Below are positions 24,626 to 32,440 of a DNA stretch of 64,000 nt, piece by piece (the first letter of the stretch is position 1; each line of letters begins with the position of its first letter). Made by a program: the position numbers and the translations under genes. The stretch is taken from contig NZ_BAAAWE010000001.1 in assembly GCF_039534915.1 (NCBI RefSeq), positions 310,001-374,000 on the forward strand. Reading direction: 5' to 3'. The stretch is from Streptomyces roseofulvus (lineage in GTDB: Bacteria > Actinomycetota > Actinomycetes > Streptomycetales > Streptomycetaceae). The notes under the pieces are model-generated. The model saw only the letters and a list, made by a program, of their open reading frames with translations. It ran no database searches and was not told the origin of the DNA.

Positions 24626-26101
24626 GTGTCCTGGCGAAGTCGTTTCGTCCCTCCGCTCCGGTCGCCCGGGGGCGCGCTCGTGGCCATGCTGGTCGTCGTC
24701 GTGGCGCTGATGGTCATCGACGTCCTCCTCGCCGTCCGCGTACGCACCGGGCCGTCGCTGGACAGCGGGCGGGCCGAGAGGACCACGCGCGACATCGGCA
24801 GGCTGTTCTCCGTCATCCACGAGAGCGAGGAGGCCCGGCACGTGCTCGCCGCGGAGTCCGGGACCGCGCCGGTACCGGACGTCCACGCGGACCGGGCCCT
24901 CGTGCTCGCGGACGCGATCACCCGCGAGACCGCCACCCTGGGCCTGGACTCCGAGGGCACCGCCCTGAACTCCGCCCTCTCCACGTGGGTCGTCAACCCC
25001 GCCGCCGGCATCCAGCCCCTGTTGACGACGACGGACCGCCTCGCCGCCGCCCTCGACGCCCGCAAGGCGCGGGCCCGTCACGAGGCCGAGACCGGGCAGA
25101 ACACGCTCTTCGCGCTCCACTGCGTCTTCGTCGCCGCGCTGCTCCTGCTGCTCGGCGGCCTGGTGTGGACGCTGTGGCGCAGGATCGTCCGCCCGCTCGC
25201 CGACCTCGAAGCCCGTCTCGGCAGCACGGCCGCCGACGCGGCCCCGCTCCCTCCGCCCGATACCCGAGGCTGGCTCGGCGGCGTGTGGAGCGAGGCCGAA
25301 CGCACCCTCCTCCTGCTCAAGCAGTCCCGCCACCGCGCCACCCAGGCCGACCTGGCTCTGCGCACCGACGCGGTGACCTCCCTGGGTCTGCAGCGGATCC
25401 TGGCCGCCCATCACTCCCCCGGGCCCGGTGTGGACGCGCACGGCGAGTTGATGGCGGCGGAGGGCCTGATCGCGGGCGACTTCTTCGACACCCTCGCCCT
25501 GTCCGACGGCACGACCGCCCTCATCCAGGGCGACGTCGCGGGCCACGGCGTCGAGGCCGGCCTCCTCGCCGTCCAGACCAAGAGCGCCGTCCTGTCGGCG
25601 CTCCGCCTCAGTCTCGACCCGAGGGTGGCGGCCGCGGCAGCCTGGTCGATGCTCTCCACGGAGGACGAACGGTTCACGACCCTGGTCATCACCGTGCTCG
25701 ACCCCGGTCGGGGAAGGCTGCGCTGGCTCAACGCCGGACACGAGTTCGCGCGGGTACGCCGCGCCGACGGCTCCGTCGAGGAACTGCCGCCGACCGGGCC
25801 GGTGATCGGGTCCTTCGTCACGGTCCCCGAAGACACCTGGGAGGTCGTCACGACCACCCTGTCCCCCGGCGACCTCGTCCTGCTCGCCACCGACGGCCTG
25901 ACCGAGGCCCGCGACGCCCACGGCGCCATGCTCGGCGAGCAGACGGTCACCGACCTCCTCGCCGACACCGGTCCCGACCCGCGCGAGACCGTCCGCCGGC
26001 TCCATCTCACCGCCCAGCACCACGGCACGGACTGGGAACGCGACGACATCACCGTCCTCGCCGCCACCCTCACGGATCCCGGCGCGGCGAACGCGAACTG
26101 A
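24626..26101 (+). CDS. Membrane SpoIIE/PP2C-type serine phosphatase
   Basis: 491 residues from GTG 24626; the ribosome site is weak, so the start is uncertain. Two membrane helices (about residues 15-35 and 165-185) enclose an extracytoplasmic four-helix-like sensor region of about 125 residues. After a linker, the PPM/SpoIIE phosphatase domain occupies about 260-490. Its metal-binding aspartates are in IAGDFFDTL, IQGDVAGHGVEAGLLA, LATDGLTEARD and ERDDITVLAATL. It would dephosphorylate a protein partner, typically an anti-sigma antagonist, in response to an outside signal. No anti-sigma or STAS gene is adjacent, so the partner is unlinked. Confidence 0.87.
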   Translation: MSWRSRFVPPLRSPGGALVAMLVVVVALMVIDVLLAVRVRTGPSLDSGRAERTTRDIGRLFSVIHESEEARHVLAAESGTAPVPDVHADRALVLADAITRETATLGLDSEGTALNSALSTWVVNPAAGIQPLLTTTDRLAAALDARKARARHEAETGQNTLFALHCVFVAALLLLLGGLVWTLWRRIVRPLADLEARLGSTAADAAPLPPPDTRGWLGGVWSEAERTLLLLKQSRHRATQADLALRTDAVTSLGLQRILAAHHSPGPGVDAHGELMAAEGLIAGDFFDTLALSDGTTALIQGDVAGHGVEAGLLAVQTKSAVLSALRLSLDPRVAAAAAWSMLSTEDERFTTLVITVLDPGRGRLRWLNAGHEFARVRRADGSVEELPPTGPVIGSFVTVPEDTWEVVTTTLSPGDLVLLATDGLTEARDAHGAMLGEQTVTDLLADTGPDPRETVRRLHLTAQHHGTDWERDDITVLAATLTDPGAANAN

Positions 26102-26189
26102 GACCGGTGCGACGCAGACGGGCCGGGCACCCTCCTGCCGGACCCCGCCCCCCCTTCTCCTCCTTCGCCCCCTCGGGGAGACTGCCGCC

Positions 26190-26900
26190 ATGCCTGCCGC
26201 ACTCCCCCGTCCCGCCACCGCGCTCGCCTGCGTGGCCGTCGTGTTCTCCACCGCCTGCGGTCCGTTCCGGGGCGACCCGGCCGGACCTGAGCTCGTCGGC
26301 AGGTCGATCAGGGCGACCGAGTCGGCGAAGTCCGTGACCCTTCACATGGACGGGCTCTCCTTGACGGTGCCGATGGAGGGCCGCGTCTCCCTCGACACCC
26401 GAGGGAACTGCACCGCCACGATGTCCTACGGCACGGCGGGCACGGCCGAACTGATCAGGATCAACGGCAAGGACGTGTACCTCCGCCGCGACGAAACGCT
26501 CCTGCGCACGCAGGAGCGACACCGAAGCCCGAAGGAACTCGACGCCCTGGTCGACAAGGTCCGGGGCCGCTGGACGAGGCCGCCTGTCGACGGCCCGGAC
26601 GCCCCGGCCGAACTGACGCTCTGCGACCGGGTGCCTCTCCCTCCAGGGCTGGGCAACGGCTGGGACGACGACTCCGCGAACGGCGAACCGGCCACCGTGG
26701 ACGGGCACAGTGCCGTGAAGCTGGTGAGGCCGGACAGCGAAAGCGAGACAGTGGTCTACGTCGACGCGGAAGACCCCCCGTATCTCTTGAAGATCGTCAC
26801 GAAAGGCGGTGAATCGCCGGGAACGACGACCTACTCGCACTACGACAGGCCGGTCGAAGCCAAGGCCCCGGCGCCCGAGGACATCGTCCTCACCGACTGA
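26190..26900 (+). CDS. Lipoprotein, LolA/LppX-like
   Basis: 236 residues. The lipobox STAC puts the lipid on Cys23. The mature sequence has the pattern of actinobacterial LppX/LprG-like or sigma-factor-associated lipoproteins: SIRATESAKSVTLHMDG, then short beta strands with VYLRRDETLL and an EDIVLTD end. Such half-barrel folds carry lipids or sense envelope state. Its last 11 bp overlap the tail of the convergent toxin-like pseudogene. Function beyond family resemblance is not supported. Confidence 0.65.
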   Translation: MPAALPRPATALACVAVVFSTACGPFRGDPAGPELVGRSIRATESAKSVTLHMDGLSLTVPMEGRVSLDTRGNCTATMSYGTAGTAELIRINGKDVYLRRDETLLRTQERHRSPKELDALVDKVRGRWTRPPVDGPDAPAELTLCDRVPLPPGLGNGWDDDSANGEPATVDGHSAVKLVRPDSESETVVYVDAEDPPYLLKIVTKGGESPGTTTYSHYDRPVEAKAPAPEDIVLTD

Positions 26901-27101
26901 CGGTTCTCGCCGGCCCCGTACGGAACTCGGTGTCGGCGCGATGGATGCCGTCGAGGTCCCCTGAGCTGTCCGAGCCAGACGATGTCGAGTACGGACAGGT
27001 GCCGCAGCGGGTGGAGGGTGAAGTAGGTGGCGGAAAGCCGGCCCGCGGAGGCGATCCTCACGTCCTCGCCCTCGGGATCGTCCGCGGGGCGTCCTGTTCA
27101 C
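26890..27101 (-). pseudogene. Small toxin-like partner of the DUF6247-like gene, frameshifted
   Basis: A GTG at 27101 overlaps the stop of the upstream pseudogene (GTGA), and another GTG lies at 27061. The frame from 27061 encodes RIASAGRLSATYFTLHPLRHLSVLDIVWLG and is then lost near 26945. Shifting by one base continues with LDGIHRADTEFRTGPARTVSR and a TGA at 26890. The intact product would be a small basic beta-rich protein of about 50 to 70 residues, resembling RelE/ParE-size toxins in length and context, but the family cannot be named. Confidence 0.45.
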
Positions 27102-27402
27102 CGGCGCCCGCGCACTGCGGCCATGTCGATGCAGTCGGTCTCGTCTCGACCCGAGGCGTGGAACGCGTCGGCGGCGGGAGCCGAGGCGAGGCGGGCGGTC
27201 CCGGTGTGGACGACCTCGTAGAGAGTGGCCAGGGAGAAGGTGGCGCGGGACTCTTCCAGGGCCGCGGCCACTCGCGTTCGAAGGCGGGCACCCAGCGATC
27301 GGCGCGGCGATCGGCACGCAGTCGGTCGAGGAGCTCGGCCGGCGCTCTGGGCGGGAGAGCGTACGGAGAGGCAGCGGCGGTGTGGTCGGGCTGCGCGCTC
27401 AT
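27098..27402 (-). pseudogene. DUF6247-like small protein (antitoxin-like), frameshifted
   Basis: From ATG 27402 the frame encodes MSAQPDHTAAASPYALPPR and continues to RWVPAFEREW. One missing base near 27267 then shifts the frame. In the next frame the protein goes on as AAALEESRATFSLATLYEVVH and ends DCIDMAAVRGRR at 27098. Restoring one G would give about 102 residues. The two-part layout (FEREW, then LEESRxTFSLxxLYEVV) resembles small Streptomyces DUF6247-like proteins that sit before a tiny partner gene; the family assignment is tentative. The pair looks like a dead toxin-antitoxin-type module. Confidence 0.55.
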
Positions 27403-27590
27403 CGGCACCCCCGTGGGGGACGTGGTGGTGACACGGTACGCGGAAGGCGGGCGCCTCTTGCACCATCGCAGGCAGCAGTCGCGACGCCCCCGCTGCGGCA
27501 CTCCACGCACGGACGCGTCCACACTCCCGTGCTCCGCCGGTCGACACCCCGTCGCATGAGGCACCGACGGCCTGTGGGAGCGTCTGCCGT

Positions 27591-28019
27591 ATGCCGTGCG
27601 TTTTCTGTGAGCTCATCCGCGAGGACCGAGCGCACTGGGTGGCCCGTGGTCCCCAGGCGTGCGCGTTCACCCCGCGCGACCCTCTCGCCCCCGGACACAC
27701 CCTGGTCGTACCGACCTCCCACTTCGCCGACCTCTTCGACACACCCAGCGAGGTCCTGGCCGAGACGACGGCGCTGGTCCAGCGTCTGGCCAAGGCGATG
27801 CGGACCGGACTGAACGCGACAGGGGTGAACATCCTCAGCGCGAACGGTCCGGCCTCTGAGCAGTCGGTGCACCACCTGCATTTCCACGTCGTCCCGCGGT
27901 GGCCCGAGGACGGCATCTCCACCTGGCCGACCGGCCGCTCGCACCACCGGCTCGCCGGAGACCCGGCGAAGCGGATCGCCCACGTACTGGCGGCGGAGAC
28001 AGAGCACACGGGTGGCTGA
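27591..28019 (+). CDS. HIT-family nucleotide hydrolase/transferase
   Basis: 142 residues. The start CVFCELI supplies the CxxC-like zinc pair of bacterial HIT proteins, and the C-terminal half has the histidine triad HHLHFHVVPR (about residues 93-102). The middle PLAPGHTLVVPTSHFADLFD is the conserved substrate-binding strand. It is expected to hydrolyse AMP-linked nucleotides in the cytoplasm. It is intact, unlike its neighbours on both sides. Confidence 0.9.
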   Translation: MPCVFCELIREDRAHWVARGPQACAFTPRDPLAPGHTLVVPTSHFADLFDTPSEVLAETTALVQRLAKAMRTGLNATGVNILSANGPASEQSVHHLHFHVVPRWPEDGISTWPTGRSHHRLAGDPAKRIAHVLAAETEHTGG

Positions 28020-28034
28020 GGAGCCGGGGCCCAG

Positions 28035-28322
28035 ATGAGTAGTTGGTCGCCTGAGGTAGATGAGGTGCTCGAGGCGTCGGGATGGATGCCTTGGACGGAA
28101 GGTCGACACGGCACGCTGGCGTTCCGTGTTCGAAGCAGTCGGCCTCGCCATGCACGATGCTGCGCAAGCCTTCCTGCAAGAGCGATCGGACGCCATCTTC
28201 ACCCTCTCGGCGAACTGGACCACGGCCGGTTCTTCCTGGGCATGGATGAAGCGGGCGTGATCGACCTCGTCGAGACCTGGGTTGCCAGCTTCGGGGCGAT
28301 GCAACAGGCATCCGGCACTTGA
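28035..28322 (+). pseudogene. SUKH-3 immunity-family remnant
   Basis: The opening MSSWSPEVDEVLEASGWMP is the standard SUKH-3 start. The frame then shifts by one inserted base at about 28091 (CCTTGGACGG where CCTGGACGG is expected) into GRKVDTARWRSVFEAVGLAMHDAAQAFLQE. Near 28180 it returns to the first frame with RAIGRHLHPLGELDHGRFFLGMDEAGVIDLVETW, the SUKH-3 C-terminal block. About half of the usual 170-190 residues is missing between the two, so there is an internal deletion as well. SUKH proteins neutralise contact-delivered polymorphic toxins. No matching toxin is in the window. Confidence 0.7.
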
Positions 28323-28506
28323 TGCGGCAGACGGCCTCGCTGCCGGGGCGCTCCCCAGCCAGTCGGCCAGGGTGGACGCCTTCGGTCGGGCAACAGATCA
28401 ACCCGCCGCCGTTCATCGCCGACCTGCCCTGGCCTGGAACTCCAGAATCGGCGGAGGCCACTCAACCGCATCAAGATGCTGATGCGCCACGTGCTCGCGT
28501 GACGAC

Positions 28507-29076
28507 CTACACCAGTTCCTCATACACATCGATCTCGGAGGGCCTCCGGTCAAGCAACGGTTCGAGGCGCCTCTCCACAGCGGCGAACCACTCCTCCGCG
28601 TCCGCGTCGGCGTCGTGGAAGAACCAGGAATCGTAGCTTCCCAACGCGTCCAGGGCGGGGCCGCACGCGTAGCGAAGTTCGCAGTGCACCTGGACGTAGT
28701 GCTCGTGCACTCCCTCGGCGTCGTTGACCTCGAACTGTCTCGTGAGGTCCACCGTGAACATCGGCCGCCCGGTGAAGGCGTACGTGCCGTACTGGAAAAG
28801 CAATCCGTCAGAGTCGGGCGGCGGCGCGGTGGCAAAGCGCTGCCGCGCAAAGCGCGTGAAAGCCAGCCACGCGGCCCGAGTGGTCAACTCGCTCGTCTTC
28901 GATCGTCCAACCTCCAGCTCGGCACGCAGGACGTCGAGGGCGTTCTCCATCCGCGGTCTGTCGTGCACGCCGGATCTCGGTTCGTGCATCGGCACCCTCA
29001 TACTTCGGCCCGAGATCGTGGTCTTGCTGGTGTGGGCGATCTTCCGCACCGCCCGGCCGCGTCCGTCCCCTGCCAC
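28507..29076 (-). CDS. Hypothetical protein downstream of mazF-like gene
   Basis: 189 residues from a GTG four bases after the MazF stop, with GGAG at a good distance, so the two genes may be coupled. The stretch before MENALDVLRAELEV (ATG at 28950, 147 residues) looks less protein-like, so the shorter start is a real alternative. The body contains LLFQYGTYAFTGRPMFTVDLTRQFEV and a very acidic SYDSWFFHDADADAEEWF segment. No family is recognised. Its place between a toxin gene and a SUKH-3 remnant is compatible with an immunity-type role, but nothing in the sequence proves it. Confidence 0.6.
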   Translation of the reverse strand: MAGDGRGRAVRKIAHTSKTTISGRSMRVPMHEPRSGVHDRPRMENALDVLRAELEVGRSKTSELTTRAAWLAFTRFARQRFATAPPPDSDGLLFQYGTYAFTGRPMFTVDLTRQFEVNDAEGVHEHYVQVHCELRYACGPALDALGSYDSWFFHDADADAEEWFAAVERRLEPLLDRRPSEIDVYEELV

Positions 29077-29079
29077 CGA

Positions 29080-29484
29080 TTACTCCAGTCGACCGAGACG
29101 GAGGGCATCTTTCATCTCGCTGAGCTTCGCGGCTGCCGCCTCGGTCCACTCCTTCGGCCGTTCAACGGCGCGGAGGGCGTCTTCAATCTCGGTCAGCTTC
29201 GCGGAGGACAGCACGCCTGCCCGCTCGACCAGGTCGTCACGGGAGACGGTGGTCAGCCACGTGCACGGGGTGAAGCCCGGACGCGGGAACGCGAAGCGCA
29301 GCACACCTTCGAAGGGCAGTCCCTCCTCGGCGCCCACCGCCACTTCGATGCCCAGATCGCTGACGTCCACGCCCGCGGGAGCGACGACCTGCATCACCTG
29401 GAGCCCGGACGCCTCGTCTCCCGACAGCAGCACGACCGGCCGTCGCTCATCGAACTCGACCCACCAGACTTCGCCGTGTTGCAT
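29080..29484 (-). CDS. PemK/MazF-family toxin
   Basis: 134 residues from ATG 29484 after AGGAGG. The N-terminus HGEVWWVEFDERRPVVLLS and the C-terminal TWLTTVSRDDLVERAGVLSSAKLTEIEDALR match MazF-type endoribonucleases. The final helix appears twice: KLTEIEDALRAVER and KLSEMKDALRLGRLE, 25 residues apart, which lengthens the protein relative to the usual 110-120. MazF cleaves single-stranded RNA. No antitoxin gene is seen in the 435 bp upstream; the downstream hypothetical is the only coupled partner. Confidence 0.8.
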   Translation of the reverse strand: MQHGEVWWVEFDERRPVVLLSGDEASGLQVMQVVAPAGVDVSDLGIEVAVGAEEGLPFEGVLRFAFPRPGFTPCTWLTTVSRDDLVERAGVLSSAKLTEIEDALRAVERPKEWTEAAAAKLSEMKDALRLGRLE

Positions 29485-29919
29485 GGTTCCTCCTGGCACG
29501 GTCCGGGGTGAGGGCGCTGTGAAAGCGGTGCGGCCACCGGTGATCATCGGTGTGTGAAGACGGGAGATCACGCGGTCGTCGCCCGCAGGGGTCACAGCGT
29601 AGACCGTGCCCGCTGGAAGCGGGTCATTCGCGGGCCGCTTCGCGCGGATTCCCCCTCCCGGTGCCGGCTGCGGGACTTGGCCCTTGGGCTGTTCCCGGAC
29701 CTGCAAGGGGGTCTTCGGCGTGGAGGCCGCCCGCGCGGTGTCGTGCCTGGGCGCCGCGGGTGTGCGGGCGGACGCCTTCACCGGTGCGCGTGCCGCCTCC
29801 GAGCGCAGTAGCCCGCCGGATCTGGCCGGTCGACGGGCGATGGGGTCGGGTGTGCCTGTCAGTGAATTCGATCATGGTGCGGTCGTCCGCGGGCGTGATC
29901 ACGGCATCGGAGAGTCCGG
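29485..29919. other. Intergenic region upstream of mazF-like gene
   Basis: 435 bp between divergent genes. I see no ORF with a plausible start and known motif on either strand, in particular nothing like a ribbon-helix-helix or AbrB antitoxin ending near 29500 on the minus strand. Confidence 0.5.
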
Positions 29920-30666
29920 GTGAAGGGGGCGATACGGGGGGCCGTCGTCATGGCGGTCATGGCCTTGGCCCTGAGCGGGTGCAACGACGGTGCCGCCCCG
30001 GCGGAAGGCGCTGCGAAGGGCAGCCCGACGGTGGGAGGGACGCCGGCGACCTCGTCGGCCACGGGCGGCGGAGGGTCGTCGGCACCCGCCGACGGCGGCG
30101 GAGGGGCGTCGACGCCCGCCGACGGTGAGGGCGTGACACCGAGCGTCCCACCGGTCTGGGTGGACACGACGGGCCTGTACGCCGCGCTCCCCTCCGGGGG
30201 CAGCATCGGCGACGTCATGGTCGGCGGTGATCCCGTCGTGGTGCGGGGCGACGAGGTGGTCAAGGGCTGCCCCGAACTCGCGAAGTCGCCGTGTACCGGG
30301 ATTCAGGCGATCGGGAACCGGGACATGGAGGCCCGGGGTTCCGCGGAAGAGGCATGCGTGGAGTTCACCCTCTTCACCTTCGCCACGGCGTAGGACGCGT
30401 CCACGACGATGAAGGACCTGGCGGAGCACGAGCACGAGGAGAGCGCGGAGTACGGCGAGCCGGCGCGGCCCGTGACGGTGAACGCCGACGCGGACGAGAC
30501 GGAGGCGATGCGGGACGGCGACACCTTCGAGGTCGTCACACGCATCGGCGCGGTCGGGGCCCACCTCCACGCGAGCGACACCGAGCTCGGCAACGTGGAG
30601 TACGCGGCGAAGGTCCAGATCGCCCGCGTGAAGTCCGTCTCGAACGGCATCGACCCGGACCGCTGA
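29920..30666 (+). pseudogene. Lipoprotein gene interrupted by an in-frame TAG
   Basis: GTG 29920 follows GGAGAG by 5 bp and begins a lipoprotein signal with LSGC (Cys21). A low-complexity Gly/Ser/Ala/Pro linker follows, then a folded domain (VDTTGLYAALPSGGSIGDVMVGGDPVVVRGDEVVKGCPEL). At 30391-30393 a TAG stops translation after LFTFATA. The same frame continues without shift as DASTTMKDLAEHEHEE... to the natural TGA at 30666, with normal codon use. The full product would be 248 residues. A single-base nonsense change is the simplest reading. Translation could still yield a 157-residue truncated lipoprotein. Confidence 0.7.
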
Positions 30667-30810
30667 CCCGCCGGACGGTTCGCCCACGAGCACCGGTCGG
30701 CGCCCGCAGTGACCTCCGGCGTTCGCCTCCGGCCGCAGGTTTCGGCTGCCGTACGCCGCGTGAGTCGTGAAACACGAGGCGTCGTGCTCACGGACGCAGC
30801 CTCAGCCTGT

Positions 30811-32178
30811 TCACAGCAGGTCGTCCCGCAGGGGAGGCTGGGCGGGCGCGGGGCCGAGGGTGGTGGTGCCGGCCGTACGGTGTCCGAGACCGGTGCGGTA
30901 CGCGTCGAGAGCCGCTTCCACCCGGCCGGTGCGGCGCAGCAGGTCGCCGAGGAGGCGGCACACGTCGGCGAGGTCGCCGGCGGCGCCCGCGCGTTCCAGG
31001 AGGCTCATCGCGCGGACGTAGTGCTCCTCGGCGGCTTCGGTGTCGCGCGTGTGCTCGGCGATGATGCCGAGCAGCCGGTGCGCGGCGGCTGCGTGGACCG
31101 CGCCGCGTTCCGGGGAGAGCCCCCCGAGGACCTCGCGCAGCAGCTCGGCGGCCTCTTCGGACTTGCCGCGCCTGTGCAGCACGTCGGCGAGCTCGACGGC
31201 GACCTGGCTGCTGTAGAGGGCGGCGCGGCGGGAGGACAGCATGGCGCGGGCTGCGCGCAGTTCCTCCTCGGCCCGGGCGAGTTCGCCGTTCTGGGCGTAG
31301 ACGTAGCCGCGCATCCAGCGGCAGTTGGCCAGTTCGGTACGGATCTTCAGCTGGCGGTACATCTCCGCGGCCTTGGCGAGCGAGGCGTCGGCCTCGGCGA
31401 TCCGGCCCTCGGCGAGCAGGGTCCGGGCCACCGAGCGGTGCATGCGCGCGATCAGCGCCGGGTCCCCGGCCTGCGGGGCGAGGGCGAGCGCCAGCTCGGC
31501 GGCCTGCGCGGCGCGGGCCTGCGCACCCATGTCCATGTAGGGGCCGATCACGGCGGTGTAGAGCAGGAGCAGGGCGTCGGGGTCGTGCAGGCCCGCGAGG
31601 TTGAGCTCGTCGAGCGTCGACTCCAGGAGGTAGACGGCGTAGCGGAGTTCGCCGGCGAGGTAGTGGGTGACGGCGCGGCCCCGCCGGGCCGGGACGCGGG
31701 CGGGCAGGGAGGCGGCCGCGAGGGTCCGCTCGGCCGCCTCGAAGTGCTCGCGGGCTCCCTGGAGGTCGCCCGTCTCCAGGGCGCAGTCGCCGAGACCGAG
31801 CTGCGCGGCCGCCTGTTCTTCGACGAAGCCGTGTGCCGCGGCCTGCGCCAGGAGGCCGGCGAACCGGTCGGCGGCCTGCTCGGCCTCGCCGTCGGCGAGC
31901 GCGCGCTGGGCCTCGGTGAGTCCCAGGCGGAGGTCGGTGGCGAGGTGGGTGGGCCGTCCGGTGGCGAGTTCCTCGAAGGCGACGCCGAGCCGGTCGGCGA
32001 GGTGTCGCAGTGCCTCGTCGGAGGGCCGGACCCGGCCGGCCTCCAGGGTGGAGACGTAGGCGGGCGTGTAGGCGGGCTCGGCCAGCTGCCGCTGTGTCAG
32101 CCCGCGCCGCCGCCGCAGTTCCTGCACCCTGCGTCCGATGGTCTCGGGGTCGTCCCGTTCCGCCATGCGTCCCATCAT
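30811..32178 (-). CDS. XRE-type regulator with tetratricopeptide repeats
   Basis: 455 residues; ATG 32178 is chosen because GGGAGG lies 7 bp upstream. The helix-turn-helix (about 10-70) reads IGRRVQELRRRRGLTQRQLAEPAYTPAYVSTLEAGRVRPS. Residues from about 90 to 440 form a run of TPR-like helix pairs (for example LARAEEELRAARAMLSSRRAAL and AAEEHYVRAMSLLERAG). This resembles peptide- or protein-sensing regulators of the Streptomyces HTH-TPR group, which govern development or secondary metabolism. Divergent from the M64 peptidase gene, whose promoter carries repeated CTTAAG elements. Confidence 0.85.
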   Translation of the reverse strand: MMGRMAERDDPETIGRRVQELRRRRGLTQRQLAEPAYTPAYVSTLEAGRVRPSDEALRHLADRLGVAFEELATGRPTHLATDLRLGLTEAQRALADGEAEQAADRFAGLLAQAAAHGFVEEQAAAQLGLGDCALETGDLQGAREHFEAAERTLAAASLPARVPARRGRAVTHYLAGELRYAVYLLESTLDELNLAGLHDPDALLLLYTAVIGPYMDMGAQARAAQAAELALALAPQAGDPALIARMHRSVARTLLAEGRIAEADASLAKAAEMYRQLKIRTELANCRWMRGYVYAQNGELARAEEELRAARAMLSSRRAALYSSQVAVELADVLHRRGKSEEAAELLREVLGGLSPERGAVHAAAAHRLLGIIAEHTRDTEAAEEHYVRAMSLLERAGAAGDLADVCRLLGDLLRRTGRVEAALDAYRTGLGHRTAGTTTLGPAPAQPPLRDDLL

Positions 32179-32388
32179 GCCAGCGCCTCCCCTCCCGCTC
32201 GCCGCCGCCGCTCCCTGCCTGCGCTCGCTCGCTCGCTTCCTCTGCTCGTCCCCCGCCGGCTCGCCCTCGCCGCTCGCTGTCTCCACTCGCCGCCTCCGAC
32301 GCCGAACGCAGCCGTGACCGGCCCGTGCGCCCCCGTCGTACGTCCCCTGTCTCGCGGGGGTCTTGTGTCCCGTGGCGGCGAACCCCTA

Positions 32389-32417
32389 GCTTAAGCGGCT
32401 ACTTAAGCACACTTAAC
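32389..32417. promoter_or_regulatory. CTTAAG repeats upstream of the M64 peptidase
   Basis: CTTAAG occurs at 32390-32395 and 32402-32407, with CTTAAC at 32412-32417, spaced 12 and 10 bp; the first is inside the palindrome GCTTAAGC. This AT-rich cluster 25 to 50 bp before the GTG start is a likely promoter and regulator-binding region. Confidence 0.45.
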
Positions 32418-32440
32418 TCTTCGCTTGAGAGAGGTTCACC

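Noticed and set aside
23174..26251. A 1,025-codon minus-strand open frame.
   Set aside because: It crosses several real genes on the plus strand and codes for low-complexity Arg/Gly/Asp sequence without any domain; it is an antisense shadow.
26070..27317. A 415-codon minus-strand frame across the lipoprotein gene and the toxin-like locus.
   Set aside because: Its sequence antisense to the lipoprotein is low-complexity; only the short segments described as pseudogenes have protein-like content.
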